DNA of 58,831 nucleotides. Source: Nocardia elegans NBRC 108235 (GTDB lineage: Bacteria; Actinomycetota; Actinomycetes; Mycobacteriales; Mycobacteriaceae). Numbering within the stretch: the stretch's first letter is position 1; the number at the start of each line of letters is the position of its first letter. The position numbers and the translations under genes were made by a program. This document shows, one piece after another, positions 1 through 10,149 of this stretch. The notes under the pieces were generated by a model. That model had not been told where the DNA came from and ran no database searches. It worked only from the letters and a program-made list of their open reading frames with translations. The stretch is from assembly GCF_001612845.1 (NCBI RefSeq), contig NZ_BDBF01000052.1:1-58831 (forward strand), read 5' to 3'.

Positions 1-3000
1 TCGGGCAATCGGTTTCGCTGTCGGTGGCGTTGGCGGACGAGGCGTTGGTCGATCGGACGGTGTTCGCGCAGGCGGGTTTGTTCGCGTTCGAGGTGGCGTT
101 GTACAGGCTGCTGGAGTCGTGGGGGGTGCGGGCGGATGTGGTGGCGGGTCATTCGATCGGTGAGGTCGCTGCTGCGCATGTGGCGGGTGTGTTGTCGCTC
201 GGGGATGCGTGTGTGTTGGTGGCGGCGCGTGGTCGTTTGATGCAGGCGTTGCCTGCGGGTGGGGCGATGGTCGCGGTGGGTGCGTCCGAAGCCGACGTGC
301 TGGCCTTGCTCAGCGGTGAGGTCTCGATCGCGGCGGTGAACGGCCCGTCCTCGGTGGTGCTGTCCGGCGTGGAAGCCGCTGTGGTGGCTCTCGCGGGACG
401 GTGTGCGGAAAAAGGTTGGCGCACACATCGTTTGCGGGTGTCGCATGCGTTCCATTCGGCGTTGATGGAGCCGATGCTGGACGAATTCGCGGCGGCGATA
501 GCTGGTTTGGCGTTCGGTCGGCCGACTGTGCCGTTGGTGTCGACGGCGACCGGCGCGAAGGTGACCGATGAGATGTCGGTCCCGTCGTATTGGGTGCGCC
601 AGGTTCGGGATTCGGTGCGGTTCGCCGATGCGGTGGCGGTGATGGCGGAGTTGGGGGTGTCTCGTTTCGCCGAGGTCGGACCGGATGCGGCGCTGGCCCC
701 GATGGTCACCCAGACCCTCGACGCCGCGTCCCCGGTGGTGGTGGCGCCCGCCCGCCGGCGCCAAGCGGATGCGTCGACTCTGACGGCCGGACTGGCGACG
801 CTGTTCGTCACAGGCGCCGACGTCGACTGGGGCGCTTTCTACGCGGGAACCGGCGCCCGGCGAATCGATCTGCCCACCTACGCTTTCCAGCGTCGACGGT
901 ATTGGATATCCGACGCGTCCACGACATCCGGCGGCGCGCGGGCGATGGGCTTGGTCGCCGCGGAACATCCGCTGATCTCGGCCGTGGTGTCCCAGCCGGA
1001 CTCCGACGGTACGGATCTCACCGGCCGCCTCTCGCTGCGGACGCACCCGTGGCTGGCCGACCACGCGGTCATGGACACCGTCCTGTTCCCCGGCACGGGC
1101 CTGGTCGAACTCGCCCTCTACGCCGGCGAACAGGTCGGCTGTCATCACCTCGAGCAACTCGTCCTGCGAGCCCCGCTGACACTGCCGGAATCCTCCGGCA
1201 CCGCGGTGCGCGTCGTGGTCGGCGCCGAGGACGAGGCCGGTCGTCGCCCGGTGCGGATCTACTCCCGCCTCGAGGACGAGGCCGATGCGCTGCCGTCCTG
1301 GACGGTCCACGCCGAAGGCGTTCTCGCGCCCGAAACCCCCGGCATCGCTGTCGAATTGCGGACCTGGCCGCCCACCGGCGCGGTCGCCGTGGATATCGAC
1401 GGGGTGTACGACGCCCTCGACGCGCAGGGATACCACTACGGTCCCGCGTTCCAGGCGCTGCGCGCGGTCTGGCGAGCGAGCGGCGACGTCCTCTACGCCG
1501 AGGTGGAACTGCCCGAGACCGCCAGGCCCGACGCAAAGCGGTTCGCCGTCCATCCAGCGCTGCTGGACGCGGCGATGCATGCGCTGCGATTCGCCGACGC
1601 GCGGCCCGACGGACCGGCGTTGCCGTTCGAATGGTCCGGAGTCACCGTCTATGCGGCGGGGGCCGACGCGGTGCGGGTTCGGCTCACCCGCGTCGGGGAA
1701 CGGGGCGTGGCGCTGGATCTGGCGGATAGCACCGGCGCTCCGGTGGCGACGGTCCGCCACCTCGCCTCCCGTCCCGTCGATCCCGCGCAGCTCGCCACCG
1801 GCGCGTCCGTGGGCGATGCCCTGTTCCGGATCGACTGGACCCCGATCGAGGTGGACGCGGCCGACATCGCCACGGCCGCATGGCCGGAACTCGGCGACGA
1901 GATACCGCCGGTTGTGGTGCTGGACTGCCCGGCGGGTAACGATCCCGCCGCGATCCGCGCCGCGACGCACCACGTTCTGGAGGTGTTGCAGTCCTGGACG
2001 GCGAGCCCGCGATTCACCGACTCGGTCCTCGTGGTCCGGACCGGTAATGCGGTGTCGGTGGCCGGAGAGGACATCACGAATCTGGCCGGCGCCGCCGTCG
2101 GCGGCCTGGTCCGCTCGGCACAAGCCGAGAACCCCGGCCGCTTCGTGCTGATCGACACCGATGCCGCGCTCGACGATCTGCTCGGCGGCATCCTGGCCGC
2201 GGCCGAACCGCAGGTGGCCGTGCGGGACGGGCGAGTGCACGCCGCACGCCTGGTCCGGACGGCTCCCGCCGCCCCCGAGGCGGTCGAGTTCGATCCGGAC
2301 GAGACGGTGCTGATCACCGGTGCGAGCGGGTTGCTGGCCGGATTGTTCGCCCGGCACCTGGTCACCACCCGTGGCGTCCGCCGCCTGCTGATGCTGAGCC
2401 GACGCGGCGAATCCGCGTCCGGTGCAAACGAATTGCGAGACGAACTCGGCGGCCTCGGCGCCGAGGTGGAATTCGCCGCCTGCGATGTCGCCGACCGCGG
2501 CGCGCTGGCCGCGGTGCTGGCGGACATACCCGCCGCGCACCCGCTGACCGGCGTCTTCCACCTGGCCGGCGTGCTCGACGACGGTGCCGTGGCGTCGCTG
2601 ACTCCGGCGCGGATGGATACGGTGATGGGGCCCAAGGTCGATGCCGCACTCCATCTGCACGAGCTGACCGCCGAACTGCCGTTGCGGACATTCGTGCTGT
2701 TCAGCTCGGTGGCCGGTGCGTTCGGCAACCCCGGACAGGGCAACTATGCCGCGGCCAACGCCTGCCTGGACGCGCTCGCCATCCACCGCGCCGCGACCGG
2801 CCGATGCGGTACGTCCCTGGTGTGGGGTCTGTGGGACGGAGGTATGGCCGGGCAGCTCAGCGACGTCGATCGGCACCGCATGTCCCGCTCGGGGCTGCTA
2901 CCGCTCTCGGCCGATCAGGGACTGGCGTTGTTCGATGCCGCGACCGGTATCGACGTGCCGGCGCCGGTGCTCGCCCGGCTCGACACCGACAGCATCCGCC

Positions 3001-6000
3001 ACGCCGGAACCGCCCCGCCCACACTGCTTTCCGACCTGGCGCCGACCCGCCGCAGCGCGGCCTCCGGCATGTTCACGGCGCTGCGCGCCCGGGTGGCGAG
3101 CACTCCCGACAGCGAACGCTTCGGCGTGCTGGTGGAGATCGTGCGCGGGCAGATCGCCGCGACTCTCGGCCACGAGAACGCGAATTCGATCGCCGCTGAC
3201 CGCGCCTTCAACGAACTGGGCTTCGATTCGATCACCGCCATCGAATTCCGCAACGCCCTCAAAGCCGTCACGGGCCTGCCGCTGCCCGCCACCCTGGTGT
3301 TCGACTATCCGACACCCGAGGCACTGGCGAGACATCTCGCCGAGGAGTTCACCGGCACGGGCCGGGACACCGAGGTCACCGCGACCCGGGCCGTCGACGA
3401 CGACCCGATCGCGGTGGTCGGAATGGCGTGCCGGTACCCCGGTGGTATCACCTCTCCCGAGGAACTCTGGGATCTGGTGCGCGACGGCGCCGATGCGATC
3501 ACGACGCTGCCGGCCGACCGCGGCTGGGACATCGCCGGCATCTACGACCCGGAACCCGGTCGCGCGGGGAAGTCCTACACCCGGGAAGGCGGATTCCTGC
3601 ACAGCGCCGCCGATTTCGACCCCGAGTTCTTCGGCATCGGCCCCAACGAGGCCACCATGATGGACCCCCAGCAGCGACAGTTGCTGGAGACGACATGGGA
3701 AGCGCTGGAGCGTGCCGGTGTCGACCCCACCGTGCTGCGGGGCAGCTCGACCGGTGTCTTCGCCGGCGTGATGTACCACGACTACGCCCAGGGCAGCGGC
3801 AACAGCGCGGGCGGCAGTCTGGTCTCCGGGCGTATCGCTTACACGTTGGGGTTGGAAGGTCCTGCGGTGTCGGTGGATACGGCGTGTTCGTCGTCGCTGG
3901 TGGCGATGCATCTGGCGGCGCAGTCGCTGCGGTCGGGGGAATGCGATCTGGCGCTGGCCGGTGGCGTGACGGTGATGGCGACACCGGAGACCTTCGTGGA
4001 ATTCAGCCGCCAGCGCGGGCTGTCCCCCGACGGTCGATGCAAGTCGTTCGCCGATGCCGCCGACGGTGTGGGCTGGTCCGAGGGGGCGGGCATGCTGGTA
4101 TTGGAGCGGCTTTCGGATGCGCGGCGCAATGGTCACGAGGTTCTTGCGGTGCTGGCGGGTTCGGCGGTGAATCAGGATGGTGCGTCGAATGGTCTGACGG
4201 CGCCGAATGGTCCGTCGCAGCGTCGGGTGATCCGGCAGGCGTTGGCCAATGCCGGTCTCTCGCCCGCGGATGTGGATGCGGTCGAGGCGCACGGTACGGG
4301 GACGACGTTGGGTGATCCGATCGAGGCCCAAGCGTTGCTTGCCACGTATGGGCAGGATCGTGCCCCGGATCGTCCGTTGTGGCTGGGGTCGTTGAAGTCG
4401 AATATCGGCCACGCCCAAGCCGCTGCGGGTGTGGGTGGTGTGATCAAGATGGTCATGGCCATGCGCCACGGGGAACTGCCACGGACACTGCACGTCGATG
4501 CGCCCAGTACCAAGGTCGACTGGTCCGAAGGTCAGGTGCGGTTGCTCACCGAGCCGGTGCCGTGGCCGGAGGTGGATCGTCCGCGCCGTGCGGGTGTGTC
4601 CTCGTTCGGTATCAGCGGCACCAACGCGCACGTCATCGTCGAGCAGGCCCCGGCAGCCGAAACCGCGCCGGCGGTGACAACCGTCCCGGCCGTCCTGCCG
4701 TGGACGCTGTCGGCGCGCGGCAACGACGCACTGACCGGACAAGCGGCCCGCCTGGCCTCGCATGTGGACGCCCACGATCCGGATGCCGTCGATGTCGGCT
4801 TCTCGCTGGCCTCCACGCGGGCGGTGTTCGAGCATCGGGCCGTGGTCGTGGGCCGGGATCGTGACGATCTGCTCGCGGGCGTCCGGGCGCTGGCAGCGGG
4901 CGACACCGTGCCCGGTGTCGTCTCCGGTCGGGTGCTACCCGGTTCGACGGGTGTGGTGTTCTCGGGGCAGGGCGCGCAGTGGGCCGGTATGGCGGCCGAA
5001 CTCCGCACCGCGTATCCGGTGTTCGCCGAGCAATTCGATGCGATCGCCGGCAAGCTGAATCTGCTTCTGGCACAGCATGTTTCGCTGCACGACGCGTTGG
5101 CGGGCGATGACCTGGTCGATCGCACCGTGTTCGCGCAGGCGGGTTTGTTCGCGTTCGAGGTGGCGCTGTACAGGCTGCTCGAATCCTGGGGATTCGGCGC
5201 GGATGTGGTGGCCGGTCATTCGATCGGTGAGGTCGCCGCCGCACATGTGGCCGGGGTGTTGTCGCTCCAGGACGCGTGTGTGCTGGTGGCGGCGCGCGGG
5301 CGACTGATGCAGGCACTGCCCGCGGGTGGAGCGATGATCGCCGTCGAGGCATCCGAGGCCGACGTCTCGGCCCTGCTGACCGGCGACGTCGCGATCGCCG
5401 CGGTGAACGGCCCGTCCTCGGTGGTGCTGTCCGGTGTCGACGCCGATGTGACGGCTGTTGCCGGAAGGTGCACCGAAAGAGGCTGGCGCACACATCGTTT
5501 GCGGGTGTCGCATGCGTTCCACTCGGCGTCGATGGAGCCGATGCTGGCCGAATTCGCCTCGACGATCGAGGCTTTGACGTTCGGGCGTCCGAACGTGCCG
5601 TTGGTGTCCACCGCAACCGGCGCCAGGGTGACCGACGAGATGTCGGATCCGTCCTATTGGGTGCGGCAGGTTCGGGACGCGGTGCGATTCGCCGACGCGG
5701 TCCTCGCCATGGCGGAACTGGGCGTGACACGATTCGCCGAAGTCGGGCCCGATGCGGTGTTGACGCCCATGATCGCCCGAACCCACGACACGGCAACCGC
5801 GATCGCGCTCACCAAGCGCCACCACGCGGACCCCGCGACCGTGCTCACCGGGCTCGCCCGCCTGTACGTCGCGGGTGCGACGGTGGATTGGACCCGCTAC
5901 TACGCCGGCACCGGGGGCAGGCGGATGGATCTGCCGACCTACCCCTTCCAGCACCGCCGCTTCTGGGCCACGGGCCGGCTGCATTCCGGAGAGCCGTCGG

Positions 6001-9000
6001 CGCTCGGCCTGCGGTCCACCGAACACCCCATGCTGGGCGCGCTGGTGGCGCAACCCGAAGGCGGCGGCGTCCGCCTCACCGGGCGACTGTCCACGGCCAC
6101 GCATCCGTGGCTGGCCGATCACGACGTACTCGGCGTAGTCCTGCTGCCCGGAACCGGTTTCGTCGAGTTGGCCGTCCACGCCGGAGAGCAGGTCGGCTGT
6201 CCGGAACTCGCGGACCTCACACTGCGGGCACCGCTGACGTTCAGCGGACCCGGCGGCGTGCAGATCCAGGTGGTCGTGGGCGACGGCGACGAGGCCGGTC
6301 ATCGGCCCGTCGACATCTACTCACGCCGGGACGAAGACGACCCGGCAGTCCCGTGGACCCATCACGCGCAGGGCCGGCTGAGCCCGAGCGGGGATACCGG
6401 CGAACCGGCGCACTGGGCCGATTTCGTGCAGTGGCCCCCGTCCGGCGCCACGGCGGTCGCGGTGGACGGCGCGTACGACGAACTCGCCGACCACGGCTAC
6501 CACTACGGTCCGGCCTTCCGCGGTCTGCTGGCCGTGTGGCGGCGCGGTGACGAACTCTTCGCCGAGGTCGCGCTGCCGGAACAGACCACCGCACACGGTT
6601 ACGGCATGCATCCGGCGCTGCTCGACGCGGCCCTGCACGCGCTCACCGTCGGTGCTCCGCGCGAGCGGGCCGAGCCGCAGACCCTGGTTCCGTTCACCTG
6701 GTCGTCGGTGCGTCTGTACGCCGACGGCGCCCGCCGGGTGCGGGTGCGGCTGACCGGACGGGACGAGGCGGTCACGGTGCAGATCGCCGATTCCGGTGGC
6801 GCGCCGCTGCTTTCGGTGCGATCGCTCGCCTTGCGGCCGATCTCACCCGACGTGCTCGCGGCCTCGTCTCGTCCCGCATACGACGCACTGTACGAACTCG
6901 CGTGGCGGCCCGGCCCGCAGCCGCCCCGCACGGCGGATATCTCCTGGGCCGAGTGGGGTACGGGGGAACCGGCTTCGGTCCTCGTCTACCGCCCTCCGGT
7001 CGAGGAGGTCGCGGTGCCGGCGCGGCTGCGCACGGCGCTGCACGCCACACTCGCCGTCGTTCAGCAGTTCCTGGCCGACGAACGCTGTGCCTCGAGCACT
7101 CTCGCGGTGATCACCGACTCGACCGGCGATCCGGCCGCTGCTGCCGTGTGGGGCCTGGTGCGCGCGGCGCAAGCGGAGAATCCTGGGCGAATCGTGCTCA
7201 TCGAGGCCGACGAGGCCGTCGCGACGCACGACCTCGTGGCCGCCGCGGCGACGGGTGAGCCGGAACTGGCCGTCGACGGGGCCGGGACGCGGGTGCCGCG
7301 ACTCGTCCGGGCCGCGTCTGCCGAGGCGACCCTGCCCACCGCGTGGGATCCCGAACGGACCGTCCTGATCACCGGAGGAACCGGTGGGATCGGCCGCCAC
7401 CTCGCCCGGCATCTGGTGCGCGAGCACGGGGTGCGCCACCTGGTGCTGGCCGGTCGGCGCGGTCCGGACGCCGCCGCGGATCTGGTCGCCGAACTCGGCG
7501 CTCTCGGCGCTGGGGTCCGGGTCGCGGCCTGCGACGTCACCGACCGCGACGCGGTGCGGCAGCTGCTCGGATCGATCCCCGCCGAGCATCCGCTGGGCGC
7601 GATCGTGCACGCGGCCGGGGTCGCCGACAACGGCCTGGTCGATACCTTGACCCCGGATCGGATCGACCACTGCCTGAGCGCCAAGGCCGACGCCGCCTGG
7701 TATCTGCACGAGCTCACCCGCGAGGCCGGACTGTCCGCATTCGTCCTGATCTCCTCGGTGGCGGGGTCGATCCTGCCCGCCGGCCAGGCTGGGTACGCGG
7801 CGGCCAATCTGTTCCTCGACGCGCTCGCGACGCACCGCCACGCCGAAGGCTTGCCGGCGACGTCACTCGCCTACGGCATGTGGGATATCGACACCGGACT
7901 GTCGCAATGGCTCGGCGAGGCCGACCGGCAGCGGATGCGGCGCCAAGGCTTTTCACCGCTGCCCGCCGGCACCGCACTCGAATTGTTCGATGCGGCAGTG
8001 TCTTCCGGTCGTCCGGTGCAGGTGCCGGTCGCGATCGATCACGCCGTACTCCGTGCCCGCGAGTCGGTCCCGGCCCTCCTCGGTGATCTGGCCGCGACGA
8101 CGGGACGCCGGCAGCGCGCCACGACGCCGGACGCCGCGGCACTGCGCAACCATCTGGCGCAACTGCCGGAGGCCGAACAGGAACGGTGGCTGCTGACGCA
8201 CATCCTCGACCACGCTGCCCGGCTGCTCGGGCACGGCAGCACCGAGGCGCTCGACCCGGAGCGAGATTTCCTCGAATCGGGATTCGACTCGCTGGCCGCC
8301 ATGGAGTTGCGCGGCGTCCTCAACGCATCCACCGGACTGACGCTGTCCACGGCGGCGATCTTCGACCACAAGACGCCCGCGGTACTGGCCCGGCATCTTC
8401 GCGAGGAACTCGGCGCCGCGCCACAACAGACCAACGGCCGAGCGGCCCAGGATGATTCGCTGTACGGGATGTTCCGCGTCGCGGTCACGAACGGTCAGGC
8501 CGGTAAGGGCTTCGCCCTGCTGCGAGCGGTGGCGGAACTGCGGGACCAGTTCACCGCGGACGAGCAACCGGAACGGTTGCCGGCGCCCGCGCGCCTGGCC
8601 GCGGGCTCGGCCCTGCCGCGGATCATCTGCCTCAATCCGCCGCTGGCCACCGGCGGTGCGCACCAGTACGCCCGGATCGCGTCGCAGCTGCGCACCGGCC
8701 GCGATGTCCTGGCACTGCCGCTGATCGGTTTCGGTGCGGGCGAGCCGCTACCGGCGACGCCGGCAGCCGCACTGGCGGCGCTGGCACGCGGCGTGCTCGA
8801 GGCCGCGCAGGGTGAGCCGTTCGTCCTGGTCGGGCACTCCTCGGGTGGTCTGCTGGCCTACCTCGTCACCGAGTATGTGGAGGCGACCGGCGGTCCGGCT
8901 CCCGCCGGCGTGGTCATGCTGGACACCTATCCGGCGCACGCGGGTGCGGAATGGCTGCTGCGAGAGATGGCCGAACACATGGTGTCCCACGAGGCCACGT

Positions 9001-9269
9001 TCGGTCGTTTCGATCAGGCTCGGCTCACCGGAATGGGCCGGTACGTGCAGTTGCTGCACGAGCTGGTGCCGGGTTCGGTCGACACACCGACGCTGTTCGT
9101 CCAGTGTGCGCGATCGTTCCTGGACGGCTCCTCGGAACGTGCGGACTGGCAGACCCGGCCGTGGGACGCGGCGCATTCCGTCGTGCCGGTGGCGGCCGAT
9201 CACTTCACGATCCTCGAGGACGGCGCGGCGGAGGTCGCCGAGGCGATCGAGGACTGGCTCGCGCACTGA
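1..9269 (+). CDS. Type I modular polyketide synthase, 3' part: AT-DH-KR-ACP / KS-AT-DH-KR-ACP-TE
   Basis: The reading frame is open from base 3, so the gene starts upstream; about 3,088 codons are present. Domain order by position: AT (to ~900, GHSIGE near 147, HAFH near 444), DH (~980-1800), KR (~2290-2830), ACP (~3115-3340, Ser in GFDSIT), KS (~3390-4640, TACSS near 3880, EAHGTGT, NIGHAQ), AT (~4950-5960, GHSIGE, HAFH), DH (~6000-6850), KR (~7345-7900), ACP (~8180-8410), TE (~8600-9260, GHSSGG, Asp in MLDTYP, His in AADHF). Both AT domains carry HAFH, the malonyl-CoA signature. No ER is seen, so each module should leave a double bond if DH and KR work. KR1 has the B-type LDD motif. KR2 has ADN there, so its stereochemistry is unclear. 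DH1 reads HxxxDxxxxP instead of HxxxGxxxxP. The terminal TE makes this the last protein of the assembly line; the product cannot be named. Confidence 0.95.
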   Translation, partial: GQSVSLSVALADEALVDRTVFAQAGLFAFEVALYRLLESWGVRADVVAGHSIGEVAAAHVAGVLSLGDACVLVAARGRLMQALPAGGAMVAVGASEADVLALLSGEVSIAAVNGPSSVVLSGVEAAVVALAGRCAEKGWRTHRLRVSHAFHSALMEPMLDEFAAAIAGLAFGRPTVPLVSTATGAKVTDEMSVPSYWVRQVRDSVRFADAVAVMAELGVSRFAEVGPDAALAPMVTQTLDAASPVVVAPARRRQADASTLTAGLATLFVTGADVDWGAFYAGTGARRIDLPTYAFQRRRYWISDASTTSGGARAMGLVAAEHPLISAVVSQPDSDGTDLTGRLSLRTHPWLADHAVMDTVLFPGTGLVELALYAGEQVGCHHLEQLVLRAPLTLPESSGTAVRVVVGAEDEAGRRPVRIYSRLEDEADALPSWTVHAEGVLAPETPGIAVELRTWPPTGAVAVDIDGVYDALDAQGYHYGPAFQALRAVWRASGDVLYAEVELPETARPDAKRFAVHPALLDAAMHALRFADARPDGPALPFEWSGVTVYAAGADAVRVRLTRVGERGVALDLADSTGAPVATVRHLASRPVDPAQLATGASVGDALFRIDWTPIEVDAADIATAAWPELGDEIPPVVVLDCPAGNDPAAIRAATHHVLEVLQSWTASPRFTDSVLVVRTGNAVSVAGEDITNLAGAAVGGLVRSAQAENPGRFVLIDTDAALDDLLGGILAAAEPQVAVRDGRVHAARLVRTAPAAPEAVEFDPDETVLITGASGLLAGLFARHLVTTRGVRRLLMLSRRGESASGANELRDELGGLGAEVEFAACDVADRGALAAVLADIPAAHPLTGVFHLAGVLDDGAVASLTPARMDTVMGPKVDAALHLHELTAELPLRTFVLFSSVAGAFGNPGQGNYAAANACLDALAIHRAATGRCGTSLVWGLWDGGMAGQLSDVDRHRMSRSGLLPLSADQGLALFDAATGIDVPAPVLARLDTDSIRHAGTAPPTLLSDLAPTRRSAASGMFTALRARVASTPDSERFGVLVEIVRGQIAATLGHENANSIAADRAFNELGFDSITAIEFRNALKAVTGLPLPATLVFDYPTPEALARHLAEEFTGTGRDTEVTATRAVDDDPIAVVGMACRYPGGITSPEELWDLVRDGADAITTLPADRGWDIAGIYDPEPGRAGKSYTREGGFLHSAADFDPEFFGIGPNEATMMDPQQRQLLETTWEALERAGVDPTVLRGSSTGVFAGVMYHDYAQGSGNSAGGSLVSGRIAYTLGLEGPAVSVDTACSSSLVAMHLAAQSLRSGECDLALAGGVTVMATPETFVEFSRQRGLSPDGRCKSFADAADGVGWSEGAGMLVLERLSDARRNGHEVLAVLAGSAVNQDGASNGLTAPNGPSQRRVIRQALANAGLSPADVDAVEAHGTGTTLGDPIEAQALLATYGQDRAPDRPLWLGSLKSNIGHAQAAAGVGGVIKMVMAMRHGELPRTLHVDAPSTKVDWSEGQVRLLTEPVPWPEVDRPRRAGVSSFGISGTNAHVIVEQAPAAETAPAVTTVPAVLPWTLSARGNDALTGQAARLASHVDAHDPDAVDVGFSLASTRAVFEHRAVVVGRDRDDLLAGVRALAAGDTVPGVVSGRVLPGSTGVVFSGQGAQWAGMAAELRTAYPVFAEQFDAIAGKLNLLLAQHVSLHDALAGDDLVDRTVFAQAGLFAFEVALYRLLESWGFGADVVAGHSIGEVAAAHVAGVLSLQDACVLVAARGRLMQALPAGGAMIAVEASEADVSALLTGDVAIAAVNGPSSVVLSGVDADVTAVAGRCTERGWRTHRLRVSHAFHSASMEPMLAEFASTIEALTFGRPNVPLVSTATGARVTDEMSDPSYWVRQVRDAVRFADAVLAMAELGVTRFAEVGPDAVLTPMIARTHDTATAIALTKRHHADPATVLTGLARLYVAGATVDWTRYYAGTGGRRMDLPTYPFQHRRFWATGRLHSGEPSALGLRSTEHPMLGALVAQPEGGGVRLTGRLSTATHPWLADHDVLGVVLLPGTGFVELAVHAGEQVGCPELADLTLRAPLTFSGPGGVQIQVVVGDGDEAGHRPVDIYSRRDEDDPAVPWTHHAQGRLSPSGDTGEPAHWADFVQWPPSGATAVAVDGAYDELADHGYHYGPAFRGLLAVWRRGDELFAEVALPEQTTAHGYGMHPALLDAALHALTVGAPRERAEPQTLVPFTWSSVRLYADGARRVRVRLTGRDEAVTVQIADSGGAPLLSVRSLALRPISPDVLAASSRPAYDALYELAWRPGPQPPRTADISWAEWGTGEPASVLVYRPPVEEVAVPARLRTALHATLAVVQQFLADERCASSTLAVITDSTGDPAAAAVWGLVRAAQAENPGRIVLIEADEAVATHDLVAAAATGEPELAVDGAGTRVPRLVRAASAEATLPTAWDPERTVLITGGTGGIGRHLARHLVREHGVRHLVLAGRRGPDAAADLVAELGALGAGVRVAACDVTDRDAVRQLLGSIPAEHPLGAIVHAAGVADNGLVDTLTPDRIDHCLSAKADAAWYLHELTREAGLSAFVLISSVAGSILPAGQAGYAAANLFLDALATHRHAEGLPATSLAYGMWDIDTGLSQWLGEADRQRMRRQGFSPLPAGTALELFDAAVSSGRPVQVPVAIDHAVLRARESVPALLGDLAATTGRRQRATTPDAAALRNHLAQLPEAEQERWLLTHILDHAARLLGHGSTEALDPERDFLESGFDSLAAMELRGVLNASTGLTLSTAAIFDHKTPAVLARHLREELGAAPQQTNGRAAQDDSLYGMFRVAVTNGQAGKGFALLRAVAELRDQFTADEQPERLPAPARLAAGSALPRIICLNPPLATGGAHQYARIASQLRTGRDVLALPLIGFGAGEPLPATPAAALAALARGVLEAAQGEPFVLVGHSSGGLLAYLVTEYVEATGGPAPAGVVMLDTYPAHAGAEWLLREMAEHMVSHEATFGRFDQARLTGMGRYVQLLHELVPGSVDTPTLFVQCARSFLDGSSERADWQTRPWDAAHSVVPVAADHFTILEDGAAEVAEAIEDWLAH

Positions 9270-9276
9270 GGGCCGC

Positions 9277-9306
9277 GACCGGGTGGGCGGATACGCCCGC
9301 CCGGTC
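9277..9306. terminator. Hairpin between convergent PKS and thioesterase genes
   Basis: A 13-bp stem (GACCGGGTGGGCG against CGCCCGCCCGGTC, one G-T wobble) closes a GATA loop in the 45-bp gap between the two converging stop codons. There is no T-run, as is common in actinomycetes. It can serve both strands. Confidence 0.7.
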
Positions 9307-9314
9307 GTTCCCGG

Positions 9315-10070
9315 CTAACTCGACAGCGCCCGCGAACTGTGCTCGGAAATCAACCGCGCGACCGCATCGCCATTGGCGTCGAGAAAGAAATGGCCGCCGG
9401 GAAACGTTCGGGCGGAGAAACTTCCGGTGGTGTGCGAGCGCCAGACCTCGAGATCGGCGAGACTCGCATCGGCGTCGCGATCACCGGCCAGTGCGACGAT
9501 GGGACATGCGACGGTCGCCCCCGGGGCGCAGGCGTAGGTTTCGATGGCCCGGTAGTCGTTTCTGGTGACGGTCAGGATCATGTCGCGCATTTCCGGATCC
9601 TCGAGCAGGGCCGCCGGGGTGCCGCCGTAGTTCAGGAGATGATCGGCCAGCTCACGATCGCTCAGCGTGTGCATCACCTCGGTGCCCTGTTGTGACGGAG
9701 CGCGGCGTCCCGAGGCGAACAGCACCGCCGGGCGCGCGTCGGTTTCGCGTTCGAGGCGCCGGCAGGTTTCGAATGCCACCGCGGATCCCATGCTGTGGCC
9801 GAACAGGGAAAAACTCGAGGCGTCGGCGAGTGTCTCGGTCAATTCGGTGAACAGCCCGTCGACGAGCCCGGAAATGGTGTCGACGAGCGGCTCGCGCCGT
9901 CGGTCCTGCCGCCCGGGGTACTGCACGGCGAGGACGTCGTATTCCGATCCCAGGCGTTTGGCCAGCGGCCCGTACGAGATGGCGGATCCGCCGGCATGAG
10001 GAAAGCAGACCACCGTATGCGATCCGTTCTCCGGAGCGGGGGACAGACGACGCAGCCAGCTATTACCCAC
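9315..10070 (-). CDS. Type II (editing) thioesterase
   Basis: 251 aa, alpha/beta hydrolase of the GrsT/RifR class, which removes aberrant acyl groups from stalled carrier proteins. Visible: FPHAGG near residue 23 (oxyanion loop), the nucleophile Ser in GHSMG, Asp in GDRDAD and His in GGHFFL, all spaced as in the family. The start is a GTG with only a weak ribosome-binding site. It converges on the PKS, and the pairing of a discrete thioesterase with a modular PKS is typical, so it most likely proofreads this assembly line. Family call is firm; the partner is inferred. Confidence 0.9.
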   Translation of the reverse strand: MGNSWLRRLSPAPENGSHTVVCFPHAGGSAISYGPLAKRLGSEYDVLAVQYPGRQDRRREPLVDTISGLVDGLFTELTETLADASSFSLFGHSMGSAVAFETCRRLERETDARPAVLFASGRRAPSQQGTEVMHTLSDRELADHLLNYGGTPAALLEDPEMRDMILTVTRNDYRAIETYACAPGATVACPIVALAGDRDADASLADLEVWRSHTTGSFSARTFPGGHFFLDANGDAVARLISEHSSRALSS

Positions 10071-10149
10071 GGGCCGAAAGCCTACACCGACTACTTCGCC
10101 CCCGAATTCACCGCGCTCGCAACGGATTCGCCGGGGAGGTGCCGTGACG

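Noticed and set aside
590..3660. Long Arg/Pro-rich open frames on both strands inside the PKS
   Set aside because: They are frame shadows of the GC-rich PKS gene: composition is dominated by Arg, Pro, Gly and Ala, no domains appear, and the PKS frame is intact through the region.
2898..4835. 645-codon minus-strand open frame opposite the PKS KS domain
   Set aside because: Antisense shadow; His/Arg/Gly-rich composition, no recognisable motif, and full overlap with the conserved KS coding sequence.
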